Shown: piece by piece, positions 5,664 through 11,208 of the stretch
Layout: each line of letters starts with the position of its first letter
Position numbering within the stretch: position 1 is the first letter of the stretch
Source: Actinomycetes bacterium
Lineage (GTDB): Bacteria; Actinomycetota; Actinomycetes; Actinomycetales; Microbacteriaceae
Direction of reading: 5' to 3'
DNA length: 12,689 nucleotides
NCBI GenBank assembly: GCA_023390155.1
Contig: JAEWDJ010000144.1
Coordinates: forward strand, 1 to 12,689
Translations under genes and position numbers: made by a program
Notes under the pieces: generated by a model
Seen by the model: only the letters and a program-made list of their open reading frames with translations
Database searches by the model: none
Told to the model about the DNA's origin: nothing

Positions 5664-6554
5664 CGACAGGGCTCGCCGCACGGAGAGGACCGCTCGGGGA
5701 ATGGGCGGGGCGAGGTCGGCGGAGGTGACGAAGACGGTGTCCCAGCCCGCGGCGGCAAGACGTTCCCGGCGATAGATGTCCTGCTGGTAGACCGCGCGAT
5801 CAGTGCGGTGATGGTCGCCCAGATACTCCACGGCGACGCGGTTGTCGGGATAGGCCAGATCGACCATGGCGACGAACGCTCCGCGGTGCACGACGCGGTG
5901 GTTGAGCGCAGGCTCGGGCAGGCCCGCCGCCACGAGCTCCAGGCGAAGTCGGGACTCCTGCGGAGAGAGCGAGCCGAACCGGACCAGCTCAAGCGCCAGC
6001 CGCAGGTTCCGTACCCCCGGTCGTCTCCCGTGGCGCTTGAGAGCGGCGAGCAGGTGGTCGTGGGTCCACGGGCTCGGCCGGCCGGAGTACGGCTCGTCCC
6101 CGGTGACCAGGTAGTCCCCGATCACGACCAGATCCTCGACCCGCAGGATCGAGGACAGCTGTGCCCAGGTGTCCTCGGCCGACAGGCAGCGCAGGCCGCC
6201 GACGGTGACGATCCGGTGCCCCGCAGCGCGGAGCTCGTGAGGGACGATCCCTGCCACGCGCGACGGCTTCCGCGGCGCGAACACCGCGACGTGCACCTGT
6301 GCCGGCAGATGCTGCGGCGGAAGGGGCAGACCGTGCAGTAGCGCGGCGGTGGTGTGGCTGAACACGTCTCCGGCGTGCTCCCTCGTCGCGTACGCGCGGC
6401 ACAGCGCGGTGTGGTCGTCCAGGTCGGCCTCGATCGTCCGGACGCCTCGGAACGGCCGCTGCATATCCGCGCGATACAGCCGGTGCTTCGTCAGGCCCGC
6501 CGCGCGTCCCTGCGCGTAGGTGAAGCCGGTGGCGGGGAGCGAGGGCTGATCCAT
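5646..6554 (-). CDS. AbiEi-like / DUF559 (Vsr-fold) domain protein
   Basis: The 302-residue protein (from ATG 6554) has an N-terminal part resembling AbiEi-type regulators (FTYAQGRAAGLTKHRLYRADM, RPFRGVRT, then VFSHTTAALLHGLPLP) and a C-terminal DUF559 region of the Vsr/PD-(D/E)xK nuclease fold. Candidate acidic positions are E200 (QESRLRLEL), D232 (MVDLAYPDN) and E243 (VAVEYLGDHHR). YQQDIYRRERLAAAGWDTVFVT closes the domain. Such proteins are common orphans in actinobacteria; their function is not established and no AbiEii toxin gene is next to it. A GTG at 6599 would add 15 residues but lacks a ribosome binding site, whereas 6554 follows AGGATGGGG. No TAnnnT lies between it and the upstream trkA stop, so read-through from trk is possible. 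The gene is bracketed by two palindromic elements, and its last codons come from one of them. Confidence 0.82.
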   Translation of the reverse strand: MDQPSLPATGFTYAQGRAAGLTKHRLYRADMQRPFRGVRTIEADLDDHTALCRAYATREHAGDVFSHTTAALLHGLPLPPQHLPAQVHVAVFAPRKPSRVAGIVPHELRAAGHRIVTVGGLRCLSAEDTWAQLSSILRVEDLVVIGDYLVTGDEPYSGRPSPWTHDHLLAALKRHGRRPGVRNLRLALELVRFGSLSPQESRLRLELVAAGLPEPALNHRVVHRGAFVAMVDLAYPDNRVAVEYLGDHHRTDRAVYQQDIYRRERLAAAGWDTVFVTSADLAPPIPRAVLSVRRALSRSIPH

Positions 6555-6606
6555 CGCCCCATCCTGCCCGGGTGAATCGCAACCTCCCGAGTTCTCCACA
6601 GCCCAT

Positions 6607-6671
6607 CCATCGCTTCCTCACTTCTTCCGCTGAATCCGGACGGAGAGCCGGAAAAAGTGAGGAAGCGATGG
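6607..6671. repeat. 65-bp palindromic element, copy 2
   Basis: The 23-nt arms 6607-6629 and 6649-6671 are inverted repeats with one mismatch; the outer 17 bp (CCATCGCTTCCTCACTT / AAGTGAGGAAGCGATGG) pair perfectly. The loop is 19 nt, as in copy 1, and the left arm is identical over all 23 nt to copy 1. The element lies between the trkA stop and the DUF559 start, in the same orientation as copy 1. Confidence 0.9.
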
Positions 6672-6674
6672 CTG

Positions 6675-6708
6675 CGGACGGACGGACGGACGGACGGGGG
6701 GAGGGGGG
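6675..6708. repeat. CGGA microsatellite and G-tract after the trkA stop
   Basis: Five tandem CGGA units plus CGG (6675-6697) run into two GGGGGG blocks separated by one A (6696-6708). The trkA sense strand therefore shows a C-rich, G-poor tract straight after its stop codon, like the winged-helix gene. Both parts are slippage-prone. Confidence 0.7.
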
Positions 6709-7380
6709 TCAGGAGTCTAGGGCGGCGAAGCGTTCGATGTCGGCGGAGGTGCCGGAGACGATGATGAGGTCGTGGTTGGAGACGACGGTGTCGGCGGTCG
6801 CGTAGGTGAAGGGCTTGCCGGGGCTCTTCACGCCCACGACGGTGATGTTGTACTTGCTGCGCACGCCGGACTCGGTGAGGTTGAGGCCGCGGATCGGCTT
6901 CGGCGGGTACATCTTGACGAGCGCGAAGTCGTCGTCGAACTCGATGAAGTCGAGCATCCGGCCGGACACCAGGTGCGCCACGCGCTCGCCGGCCTCCGCC
7001 TCCGGGTAGATGACGTGGTTGGCGCCGATGCGCTCGAGGATCTTGCCGTGCGACTGCGAGATGGCCTTCGCCCAGATCTGCGGCACCTTGAGGTCGACGA
7101 GGTTGGCGGTGATCAGCACGCTGGCCTCGATGGAGGAGCCGACCGCCACGACGCCGATGGAGAAGTCCTCGGCGCCGATCTGGCGCAGCGTCTCGATGGA
7201 GCGGGCGTCGGCCTGGACCGTGTGGGTCACCCGGTCGGCCCATTTCTGCACGAGCCCGGCGTCGGTGTCGATGGCGAGCACCTCGCGGCCGAGGCGGTCG
7301 AGCTGGCCGGCGGTCGCCGCTCCGAACCGGCCGAGGCCGACCACCAGGACGGGAGCGTTGTGCTTGATCCGGTCAACCAA
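6709..7380 (-). CDS. KtrA/TrkA-type potassium uptake regulatory subunit (RCK protein)
   Basis: The 223-residue peripheral subunit gates a Ktr/Trk potassium channel by binding nucleotide. The RCK_N Rossmann fold starts with VLVVGLGRFG (11-20, GxGxxG), and an acidic residue ends beta-2 (AIDTD, D38/D40). A TrkA_C/RCK_C domain occupies about residues 134-223 (FALVKMYPPKPIRGLNLTESG...). The single RCK_N/RCK_C pair and this length match KtrA rather than the duplicated E. coli TrkA. The start is TTG at 7380, overlapping the end of the trkH frame by 8 nt, with GAGGAGAGG 7 nt upstream. The two subunits are thus translationally coupled and presumably made in ratio. Confidence 0.93.
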   Translation of the reverse strand: MVDRIKHNAPVLVVGLGRFGAATAGQLDRLGREVLAIDTDAGLVQKWADRVTHTVQADARSIETLRQIGAEDFSIGVVAVGSSIEASVLITANLVDLKVPQIWAKAISQSHGKILERIGANHVIYPEAEAGERVAHLVSGRMLDFIEFDDDFALVKMYPPKPIRGLNLTESGVRSKYNITVVGVKSPGKPFTYATADTVVSNHDLIIVSGTSADIERFAALDS

Positions 7381-8809
7381 CGAGCGGCCTCTCCTCGGGG
7401 TTCTGGTACAGCTGCTTGCGCTGGCTCTGGGCCAGCGCGGCGGCGAGTGTCACTGTACCAACGCGCCCGCAGAACATGGTGGCGGCCATCACGTACACCC
7501 CCGGCTCCGGGAGGGAGGCCGTCAGGCCGGTGGAGAGGCCACAGGTCGCGAAGGCGGAGATGACGTCGAACAGCACGTGGTCGAGCGGCGCCTTGGTGAT
7601 CTGCAGGATGACGATGGTCGAGACGGCGACGATGGTCGCGCCCCACAGCGCGACCGCCACCGACAGGCGCAGCACGTCGATCGGGATGCGGCGGCGGAAC
7701 GCGTCCATCGACTCCACCCCGCGGGCCTCCGCCACGGCCGCCAGGAACAGCACGGCGAGCGTCGTCACCTTGATGCCGCCGGCGGTGGAGGCCGAACCGC
7801 CGCCGATGAACATCAGCATGTCGGTGACGAGCAGGCTCGACCCGTGCAGGTCGCTGATGTCGATCGTCGAGAAGCCGCCGGATCTCGCCATGGTGGACAG
7901 GAAGAAGGACTGGAACACAGTGTGGCCGGCATCCAGGCTCCCGAACGTCTTCGGGTTGTCGTACTCGAGCACGATGTACAGCACAGCGCCCGCGATGAGC
8001 AGGATCACCGACATGAGCAGCGTGAGCTTGACATGGATGGACCAGCGCCGCCGCTTCTTGCGCAGGTTGGAGGCGATGGCGAGGATGACAGGGAACCCGA
8101 TGGCGCCCAGGAACACGCCGATCATGAGGGCGCCGAGGAACCAGAAGTCCTCGGCGAACGGCGTCAGCCCCTCGGCGTTCGGGGCGAATCCCGTGTTCGT
8201 GAACGCCATCGCCGAGTAATAGAGACTCTCCCAGAGGGCGGCGCCGAACGGCATCCCGGCGATCAGCATGCGCGGGAAGAGCAGCGCGGCCACGAGCCCT
8301 TCGATCACGACCATGCTGAGGGCGACGGTGGTGAGCAGCTTGCCGACCTCGCCGAGCCGCACGGCCTGGCCTTCGGCGACGGGCCCGGCGTGGATGCGCA
8401 GGGGGTTGCTGTCGCTCGCCGCCATCAGCTTGGCGCGCAGCCCCAGCCGCCGCGAGATGACGAGGCCCAGGATGCTCGCCATCGTGAGCACGCCGACCGC
8501 GCCGATCTGCACACCGAGATAGACGAGCACGTGGCCGAAGACGGACCAGTGCGTCGCCATGTCGACGGTCGACAGGCCGGTGACGCAGATGACGGACACC
8601 GCGGTGAACAGCGCGTCCGCGAGCGGGGTGACCGAGCCCTGCACGGTCGAGATCGGCAGCGAGAAGAGCAGGGTGAAGATGAGGATGAGGAGGGTGAAGA
8701 CGAGGATCGCGAAGCGCGACGGGCTCCGGGAGGCGAAACCGTTGAGCGCGGCGCGCACCCGGTGCACGGGGGCCGCGGTCCTGCGCCGGGCCGCCGGGGT
8801 CGTAGCCAT
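7373..8809 (-). CDS. KtrB/TrkH-type potassium uptake membrane subunit
   Basis: A 478-residue channel-like potassium transporter with four membrane-pore-membrane repeats. The four selectivity-filter segments are visible with their glycine: VTGLST (76-81), NTGFAP (205-210), SGGFST (310-315) and CGLSTG (423-428). GGGSASTAGGIKV (336-348) is the characteristic post-filter loop. A basic cytoplasmic N-terminus (residues 1-32) precedes the first hydrophobic segment. ATG 8809 follows a GGGAGGG ribosome binding site. The frame is open to 9646, but that extension is the antisense of the arsR and bldC-like genes. Transcribed with the RCK subunit downstream; divergent from the ArsR-type gene, with an operator-like dyad between them. 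Confidence 0.94.
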   Translation of the reverse strand: MATTPAARRRTAAPVHRVRAALNGFASRSPSRFAILVFTLLILIFTLLFSLPISTVQGSVTPLADALFTAVSVICVTGLSTVDMATHWSVFGHVLVYLGVQIGAVGVLTMASILGLVISRRLGLRAKLMAASDSNPLRIHAGPVAEGQAVRLGEVGKLLTTVALSMVVIEGLVAALLFPRMLIAGMPFGAALWESLYYSAMAFTNTGFAPNAEGLTPFAEDFWFLGALMIGVFLGAIGFPVILAIASNLRKKRRRWSIHVKLTLLMSVILLIAGAVLYIVLEYDNPKTFGSLDAGHTVFQSFFLSTMARSGGFSTIDISDLHGSSLLVTDMLMFIGGGSASTAGGIKVTTLAVLFLAAVAEARGVESMDAFRRRIPIDVLRLSVAVALWGATIVAVSTIVILQITKAPLDHVLFDVISAFATCGLSTGLTASLPEPGVYVMAATMFCGRVGTVTLAAALAQSQRKQLYQNPEERPLVG

Positions 8810-8839
8810 CGTCCGTTCCCTCCCACCGAAGCTTCGGAC

Positions 8840-8845
8840 ATGGTA
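8840..8845 (-). promoter_or_regulatory. trkH -10 candidate
   Basis: TACCAT on the minus strand (8845-8840) would start transcription near 8833 and give a leader of about 24 nt containing the GGGAGGG ribosome binding site. No good -35 is visible. Its upstream edge touches the 16-bp dyad. Confidence 0.4.
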
Positions 8846-8860
8846 CTCCGCCAGCGGAGT
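8845..8860. promoter_or_regulatory. 16-bp perfect dyad, candidate operator of trkH and arsR
   Basis: ACTCCGC-CA-GCGGAGT is a perfect 7-bp inverted repeat with a 2-bp centre. It lies in the spacer just upstream of the arsR -10 (8864) and touches the trkH -10 (8845), so one bound dimer could block both divergent promoters. The adjacent ArsR-type protein is the obvious candidate ligand (inference). Confidence 0.6.
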
Positions 8861-8863
8861 GAC

Positions 8864-8869
8864 TAGCCT
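8864..8869 (+). promoter_or_regulatory. -10 hexamer for leaderless arsR-type gene
   Basis: TAGCCT is followed by six G and then ATG at 8876. This is the leaderless spacing; the G-run touching the ATG is too close to act as a normal ribosome binding site. No clear -35 is seen. Confidence 0.55.
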
Positions 8870-8875
8870 GGGGGG

Positions 8876-9298
8876 ATGGCCGACATCTTCGACGTGATCG
8901 CCGACCCCACGCGGCGCGACATCCTGCGCGTGCTGCTCGAGCGTCACTCGGAGGCCGTGGAGGGCATCGGTGAGATCTCCGTCTCGGAGATCGTCGCCAC
9001 CCTCGAGCTGAGCCAGCCGACCGTCTCGAAGCACCTCAAGGTGCTGCGGGAAGCGGGCCTCGTCTCGGTGCGCGAGGAGGGCCAGCACCGCTACTACCGC
9101 CTCGACGCGACTCCGCTCGAGACGGTCGAGGACTGGGTCATCCCGTTCACCGCTGCGGACGTCGACGCCGCGGCGATCTCCGCCCAGCTCGCGGAGGAGA
9201 CCCGGGAGTTCGCCAGCACCGTCGGAAAGGTGCTCGCCGACACCCGCCACGCGGTCTCCAGCGCGACCGAGCGCGTCACGAAGTGGCGCCGCGACTGA
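8876..9298 (+). CDS. ArsR-family winged-helix transcriptional regulator
   Basis: A 140-residue dimeric DNA-binding protein. IADPTRRDILRVL (8-20) is the classic ArsR opening. The helix-turn-helix is LSQPTVSKHLKVLREAGLV (45-63) and the wing is VREEGQHRYYRLD (65-77). There is no Cys-rich metal motif (the ELCVCDL type of ArsR/SmtB is absent, and the protein has no cysteine), so metal sensing through that site is unlikely. The C-terminal 60 residues are helical and acidic, ending in a basic tail. It is divergent from the potassium transporter pair, with a dyad between the promoters, which suggests it controls trkH/trkA and itself; that link is inference. Confidence 0.88.
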   Translation: MADIFDVIADPTRRDILRVLLERHSEAVEGIGEISVSEIVATLELSQPTVSKHLKVLREAGLVSVREEGQHRYYRLDATPLETVEDWVIPFTAADVDAAAISAQLAEETREFASTVGKVLADTRHAVSSATERVTKWRRD

Positions 9299-9335
9299 CC
9301 CGCTTGCCGCGGACGCTCGCGGGCCAATAGAGTTC

Positions 9336-9364
9336 CTGACACCCGCCGGACACCCGAGTACCAT
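9336..9364 (+). promoter_or_regulatory. Promoter of bldC-like gene with internal direct repeats
   Basis: CTGACA (9336-9341), a 17-bp spacer and TACCAT (9359-9364) make a good sigma-A promoter starting near 9371. Inside it GACACCCG is repeated at 9338-9345 and 9349-9356, an 11-bp period, so both copies face the same side of the helix. Direct repeats are the type of site that BldC proteins bind. Confidence 0.6.
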
Positions 9365-9385
9365 GGCGGGCGGAAAGGGACGCCG

Positions 9386-9601
9386 ATGGCACACGATCTG
9401 AAGGACGTGCGCTTCCTGACGGTCGCCGAGGTGGCCGACATGATGCGCGTCTCCCGCATGACCGTGTACCGGATGGTCCATTCGGGCGAGCTTCCGGCGA
9501 TCCGTTTCGGCCGGTCGTTCCGGGTTCCCGAGTCGGCCGTCGACCAGGCTCTGGAGGCGCTCGTGCACTCCCCGGAGGGCGGCGTCGCGGACTCGGCGTG
9601 A
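9386..9601 (+). CDS. Small BldC/MerR-type helix-turn-helix DNA-binding protein
   Basis: A 71-residue single-domain protein of the excisionase/MerR-like HTH_17 family: FLTVAEVADMMRVSRMTVYRM (10-30) is the helix-turn-helix, and HSGELPAIRFGRSFRVPESAV (32-52) forms the wing with its conserved GRSFRV. It closely resembles the small DNA-binding protein Rv0500A of mycobacteria, which lies between proC and the bS22 gene (recalled, not searched), and the same order of bldC-like gene then bS22 occurs here. It probably acts as a transcription factor; despite the 'excisionase' label there is no integrase or attachment site nearby. ATG 9386 follows GGAAAGGGA. Confidence 0.85.
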   Translation: MAHDLKDVRFLTVAEVADMMRVSRMTVYRMVHSGELPAIRFGRSFRVPESAVDQALEALVHSPEGGVADSA

Positions 9602-9608
9602 CGTCGGG

Positions 9609-9614
9609 TAAACT
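9609..9614 (+). promoter_or_regulatory. -10 hexamer of the bS22 transcript
   Basis: TAAACT within GGGTAAACTGG, starting 8 bp after the bldC-like stop codon, would start transcription near 9621. The resulting leader of about 50 nt holds a GCCGCG/CGCGGC stem (9628-9633 with 9639-9644, 5-nt loop). The -35 lies in the preceding gene and is weak. Confidence 0.55.
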
Positions 9615-9671
9615 GGTTGCTTGTGTCGCCGCGCACCCCGCGGCAAACCCCCCTAACTTTGTGAGGTCTAC

Positions 9672-9770
9672 GTGGGTTCCGTTATCAAGAAGCGTCGCAA
9701 GCGTATGGCGAAGAAGAAGCACCGCAAGCTTCTCCGCAAGACGCGCCACCAGCGTCGCAACAAGAAGTAG
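9672..9770 (+). CDS. Small-subunit ribosomal protein bS22 (AURKAIP1/COX24-like, 32 residues)
   Basis: GTG at 9672, with GAGG 5 nt upstream, opens a 32-codon frame ending in TAG at 9768-9770. The product starts MGSVIKKRRKRMAKKKHRK and ends HQRRNKK; about two thirds of the residues are Lys or Arg. This matches the actinobacterial micro-protein seen in mycobacterial 30S structures as bS22, and annotated AURKAIP1/COX24-domain protein. It binds rRNA in the small subunit. It is shorter than common gene-finding cut-offs and easily missed. It has its own promoter and is followed 20 nt later by an intrinsic terminator, so it is probably monocistronic, in line with high ribosomal-protein output. Confidence 0.93.
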   Translation: MGSVIKKRRKRMAKKKHRKLLRKTRHQRRNKK

Positions 9771-9789
9771 ACCTCAGCGTCTGCGGCTC

Positions 9790-9820
9790 AAGCGTCGGTC
9801 CGAACGGTCCGGCGCTTTTT
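9790..9820 (+). terminator. Intrinsic terminator of bS22
   Basis: The 12-nt arms AAGCGTCGGTCC (9790-9801) and GGTCCGGCGCTT (9806-9817) pair with one G-T wobble and one T-T mismatch around a GAAC loop, then run into TTTTT (9816-9820). Confidence 0.85.
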
Positions 9821-9856
9821 GCTGTGCTTCGAGCGCAGTGCTGTGTCCGCGCGGGC

Positions 9857-9862
9857 TAGGCT
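9857..9862 (+). promoter_or_regulatory. -10 hexamer for the glutaredoxin-like gene
   Basis: TAGGCT is followed by 7 nt and then GTG at 9870. GGAAG in the gap could be a weak Shine-Dalgarno sequence, so the mRNA may be leaderless or have a very short leader. Confidence 0.5.
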
Positions 9863-9869
9863 GGAAGCC

Positions 9870-10133
9870 GTGCCCGCCGTCTCCCTCACCCTCATCGGCA
9901 AGCCCGGCTGCCACCTGTGCGACGACGCCCGCGAGGTGATCCGCACGGTCGTCGCGGATCTGCCCGAGGGCGCGCCCGCCGTGGCGGTCGAGGAGCTCAG
10001 CATCCTGGACGACGCCGCCCTGCACGAGAAGTACGTGGAGGAGATCCCGGTCGTCCTGGTCGACGGGCGGATGCACACCTACTGGCGGGTCGACCCGGCC
10101 CGGCTGCGCACTGCGATCCTGGAGGACCGATGA
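9870..10133 (+). CDS. Glutaredoxin-like (DUF836-type) thiol redox protein
   Basis: An 87-residue thioredoxin-fold protein, from GTG at 9870. The opening VSLTLIGKPGCHLCDDA carries the redox motif C14-x-x-C17 directly after beta-1, and EEIPVVLVDG contains the cis-Pro and following strand that contact the substrate. A role in thiol-disulfide exchange in the cytoplasm is likely; the partner is unknown. The reading frame is open back to 9819, but those 17 codons overlap the T-tract of the bS22 terminator and the likely promoter, so the GTG start was chosen. It overlaps the next gene (ATGA), so the two are co-translated. Confidence 0.87.
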   Translation: MPAVSLTLIGKPGCHLCDDAREVIRTVVADLPEGAPAVAVEELSILDDAALHEKYVEEIPVVLVDGRMHTYWRVDPARLRTAILEDR

Positions 10134-10426
10134 CCATTCGCCACGTCGTCACGTGGAAGCTCGCCTCGACGGATGCGGCCGAGCGCGCCGAGCAGGCCGC
10201 GGCCCTCAAGGCGAAGCTGGAGTCGCTCGTCGGCGTGGTGCCCGAGATCCAGCGGCTGGAGGTCGGCGTCAACGTGCTCGCCGGCAACTTCGACCTCGTG
10301 CTGATCTCCGATTTCGCCGACCTGGACGCCGTCGCGCGGTACCAGGTGCACCCGGCGCACGAGGAGGTCGCCGCCTACATCCGCTCGGTGGTCGACGGGC
10401 GCAGCGCGGTCGACTTCGAGGTCTGA
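10130..10426 (+). CDS. Dabb (stress-responsive A/B barrel) domain protein
   Basis: A 98-residue dimeric alpha+beta barrel protein. It starts MTIRHVVTWKLAS, where the early strand with His is typical of Dabb proteins. The middle reads LEVGVNVLAGNFDLVLISDFADLDAVARYQVHPAHEEV; the GNFDLVLISDF strand and YQVHPAHEEV helix match Pfam Dabb. Its biochemical role in bacteria is not established. ATG at 10130 overlaps the glutaredoxin stop (ATGA), with GGAGG at 10121-10125. The coupling suggests a joint role with the redox protein, but I cannot say which. Confidence 0.88.
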   Translation: MTIRHVVTWKLASTDAAERAEQAAALKAKLESLVGVVPEIQRLEVGVNVLAGNFDLVLISDFADLDAVARYQVHPAHEEVAAYIRSVVDGRSAVDFEV

Positions 10427-10452
10427 GCGCGCCGCGCTCCCACGAACACACC

Positions 10453-10485
10453 AAGCGCCCGGTCCCTGTGCGGGACCGGGCACTT
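10453..10485. terminator. Bidirectional hairpin terminator between Dabb and gntR genes
   Basis: GCCCGGTCCC (10457-10466) and GGGACCGGGC (10472-10481) form a perfect 10-bp stem with a 5-nt loop, extended by AAG/CTT after one mismatch. It sits between convergent genes. T-tracts are poor on both sides, as is common in high-GC actinobacteria. Confidence 0.75.
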
Positions 10486-10506
10486 CGTGCGTGGTGTCGT
10501 CGCCGG

Positions 10507-11208
10507 TCAGTAGCCGGGGGTGTCGTCGATCTCCCGGTCGCTGCGGCGGTAGTCGGCGAGGAACTGGCTGAGGGTCGCGGAGTAGAGCGCCGCGATCAGG
10601 TCGCCGGCCTTCTGACCGTCGCGCGCCTTGGCCGCCTCGAAGATCTCGGCGATGCGGGCGGGCAGGTCGTCGGTGTCGAACGGCTTCTTCCAGACCGCGA
10701 TGTAGCGCAGCAGCTGCGGGCCGAGGCCCTCGCCGACCGCGAGCAGCACGTCGTTGCCGGCGGAGCGCTCGAACTCGAGGAGGAACTCGTTGAGCGCGCG
10801 GCCGAGCGCCGGGAGGTCCGAGGCCTTGCCGGCCTTGCGCACCTCCTTCTGCGCCTTGTCGAGGCGGCTGACGGCGGCGTTGTCGAGGTTCGGCACGGCG
10901 GTGCGCGCCGCGTGCTCGTGCAGCAGGCCGGTCGTGTAGATGGCCTCGTCGATCGCGCGGTGGTCGATCGGCGCCACCCGCGTGTAGCGGTTGGGGGCCA
11001 TCTCGACCAGGCCGATGTCGGCGAGCTTCATCAGGGCCTCGCGGATCGGCGTGCGGGAGACGCCGAGCCAGGAGGTGAGCTTGTCGTCGAGCAGGGTCTC
11101 GCCGGGCTCGAGGGTTCCGTCGAGGATGCCGTCGTAGAGGCGGTTGTAGACGACGTCGCGCAGCAGCTGGCGCTCGACCGGGGCGGAGTCCTTCACGGGC
11201 AGCGGCAT
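10507..11208 (-). CDS. GntR-family (FadR/FCD-type) regulator, second of a tandem pair
   Basis: A 233-residue regulator. The N-terminal winged helix at about 12-79 includes YDGILDGTLEPGETL and the GntR core LGVSRTPIREALMKLADIGLVE (read in two parts: LGVSRTPIREAL, MKLADIGLVE). The C-terminal 150 residues are all-helical like FCD effector domains. They contain only three His (83, 97, 99), all near the domain start; the C-terminal His ligands of metal-binding FCD proteins are missing, so ligand binding probably differs. The ATG shares one base with the stop of the upstream paralogue (TGATG), showing translational coupling. The protein aligns with that paralogue across the DNA-binding half (shared GETL/GEQL, GVSRTP, REAL, GLVE, TRV.PID). 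Confidence 0.9.
   Translation of the reverse strand: MPLPVKDSAPVERQLLRDVVYNRLYDGILDGTLEPGETLLDDKLTSWLGVSRTPIREALMKLADIGLVEMAPNRYTRVAPIDHRAIDEAIYTTGLLHEHAARTAVPNLDNAAVSRLDKAQKEVRKAGKASDLPALGRALNEFLLEFERSAGNDVLLAVGEGLGPQLLRYIAVWKKPFDTDDLPARIAEIFEAAKARDGQKAGDLIAALYSATLSQFLADYRRSDREIDDTPGY

Noticed and set aside
6555..6599. GTG start at 6599 adding 15 residues to the DUF559 protein
   Set aside because: No ribosome binding site precedes it, whereas ATG 6554 follows a G-rich AGGATGGGG and begins close to the first conserved segment. It cannot be fully excluded.
6675..6697. Short tandem repeat as a CRISPR remnant
   Set aside because: Units are 4 bp without spacers, and no cas genes are present.
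7010..8866. 618-codon plus-strand open frame opposite trkH and trkA
   Set aside because: Its product is dominated by Arg, His, Gly, Asp and Glu with no domain, as expected for an antisense frame of GC-rich membrane genes; both genes beneath it are unmistakable.
9307..9322. CCGCG/CGCGG hairpin after the ArsR-type gene as a terminator
   Set aside because: Only 5 bp with a 6-nt loop and no T-tract; stems like this occur by chance at this GC content.
9386..9601. Excisionase of an integrated element
   Set aside because: The protein matches the HTH_17 family, but there is no integrase, attachment repeat or phage gene nearby, and the neighbour order matches the conserved chromosomal bldC-like/bS22 pair.
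8810..9646. N-terminal extension of TrkH in the open minus-strand frame
   Set aside because: The extra 279 codons are the antisense of the ArsR-type and bldC-like genes, and ATG 8809 has a good ribosome binding site and the family's normal N-terminus.
9819..9869. Upstream start for the glutaredoxin-like gene
   Set aside because: The added codons overlap the T-tract of the bS22 terminator and the likely -10; redox motif spacing is normal from GTG 9870.
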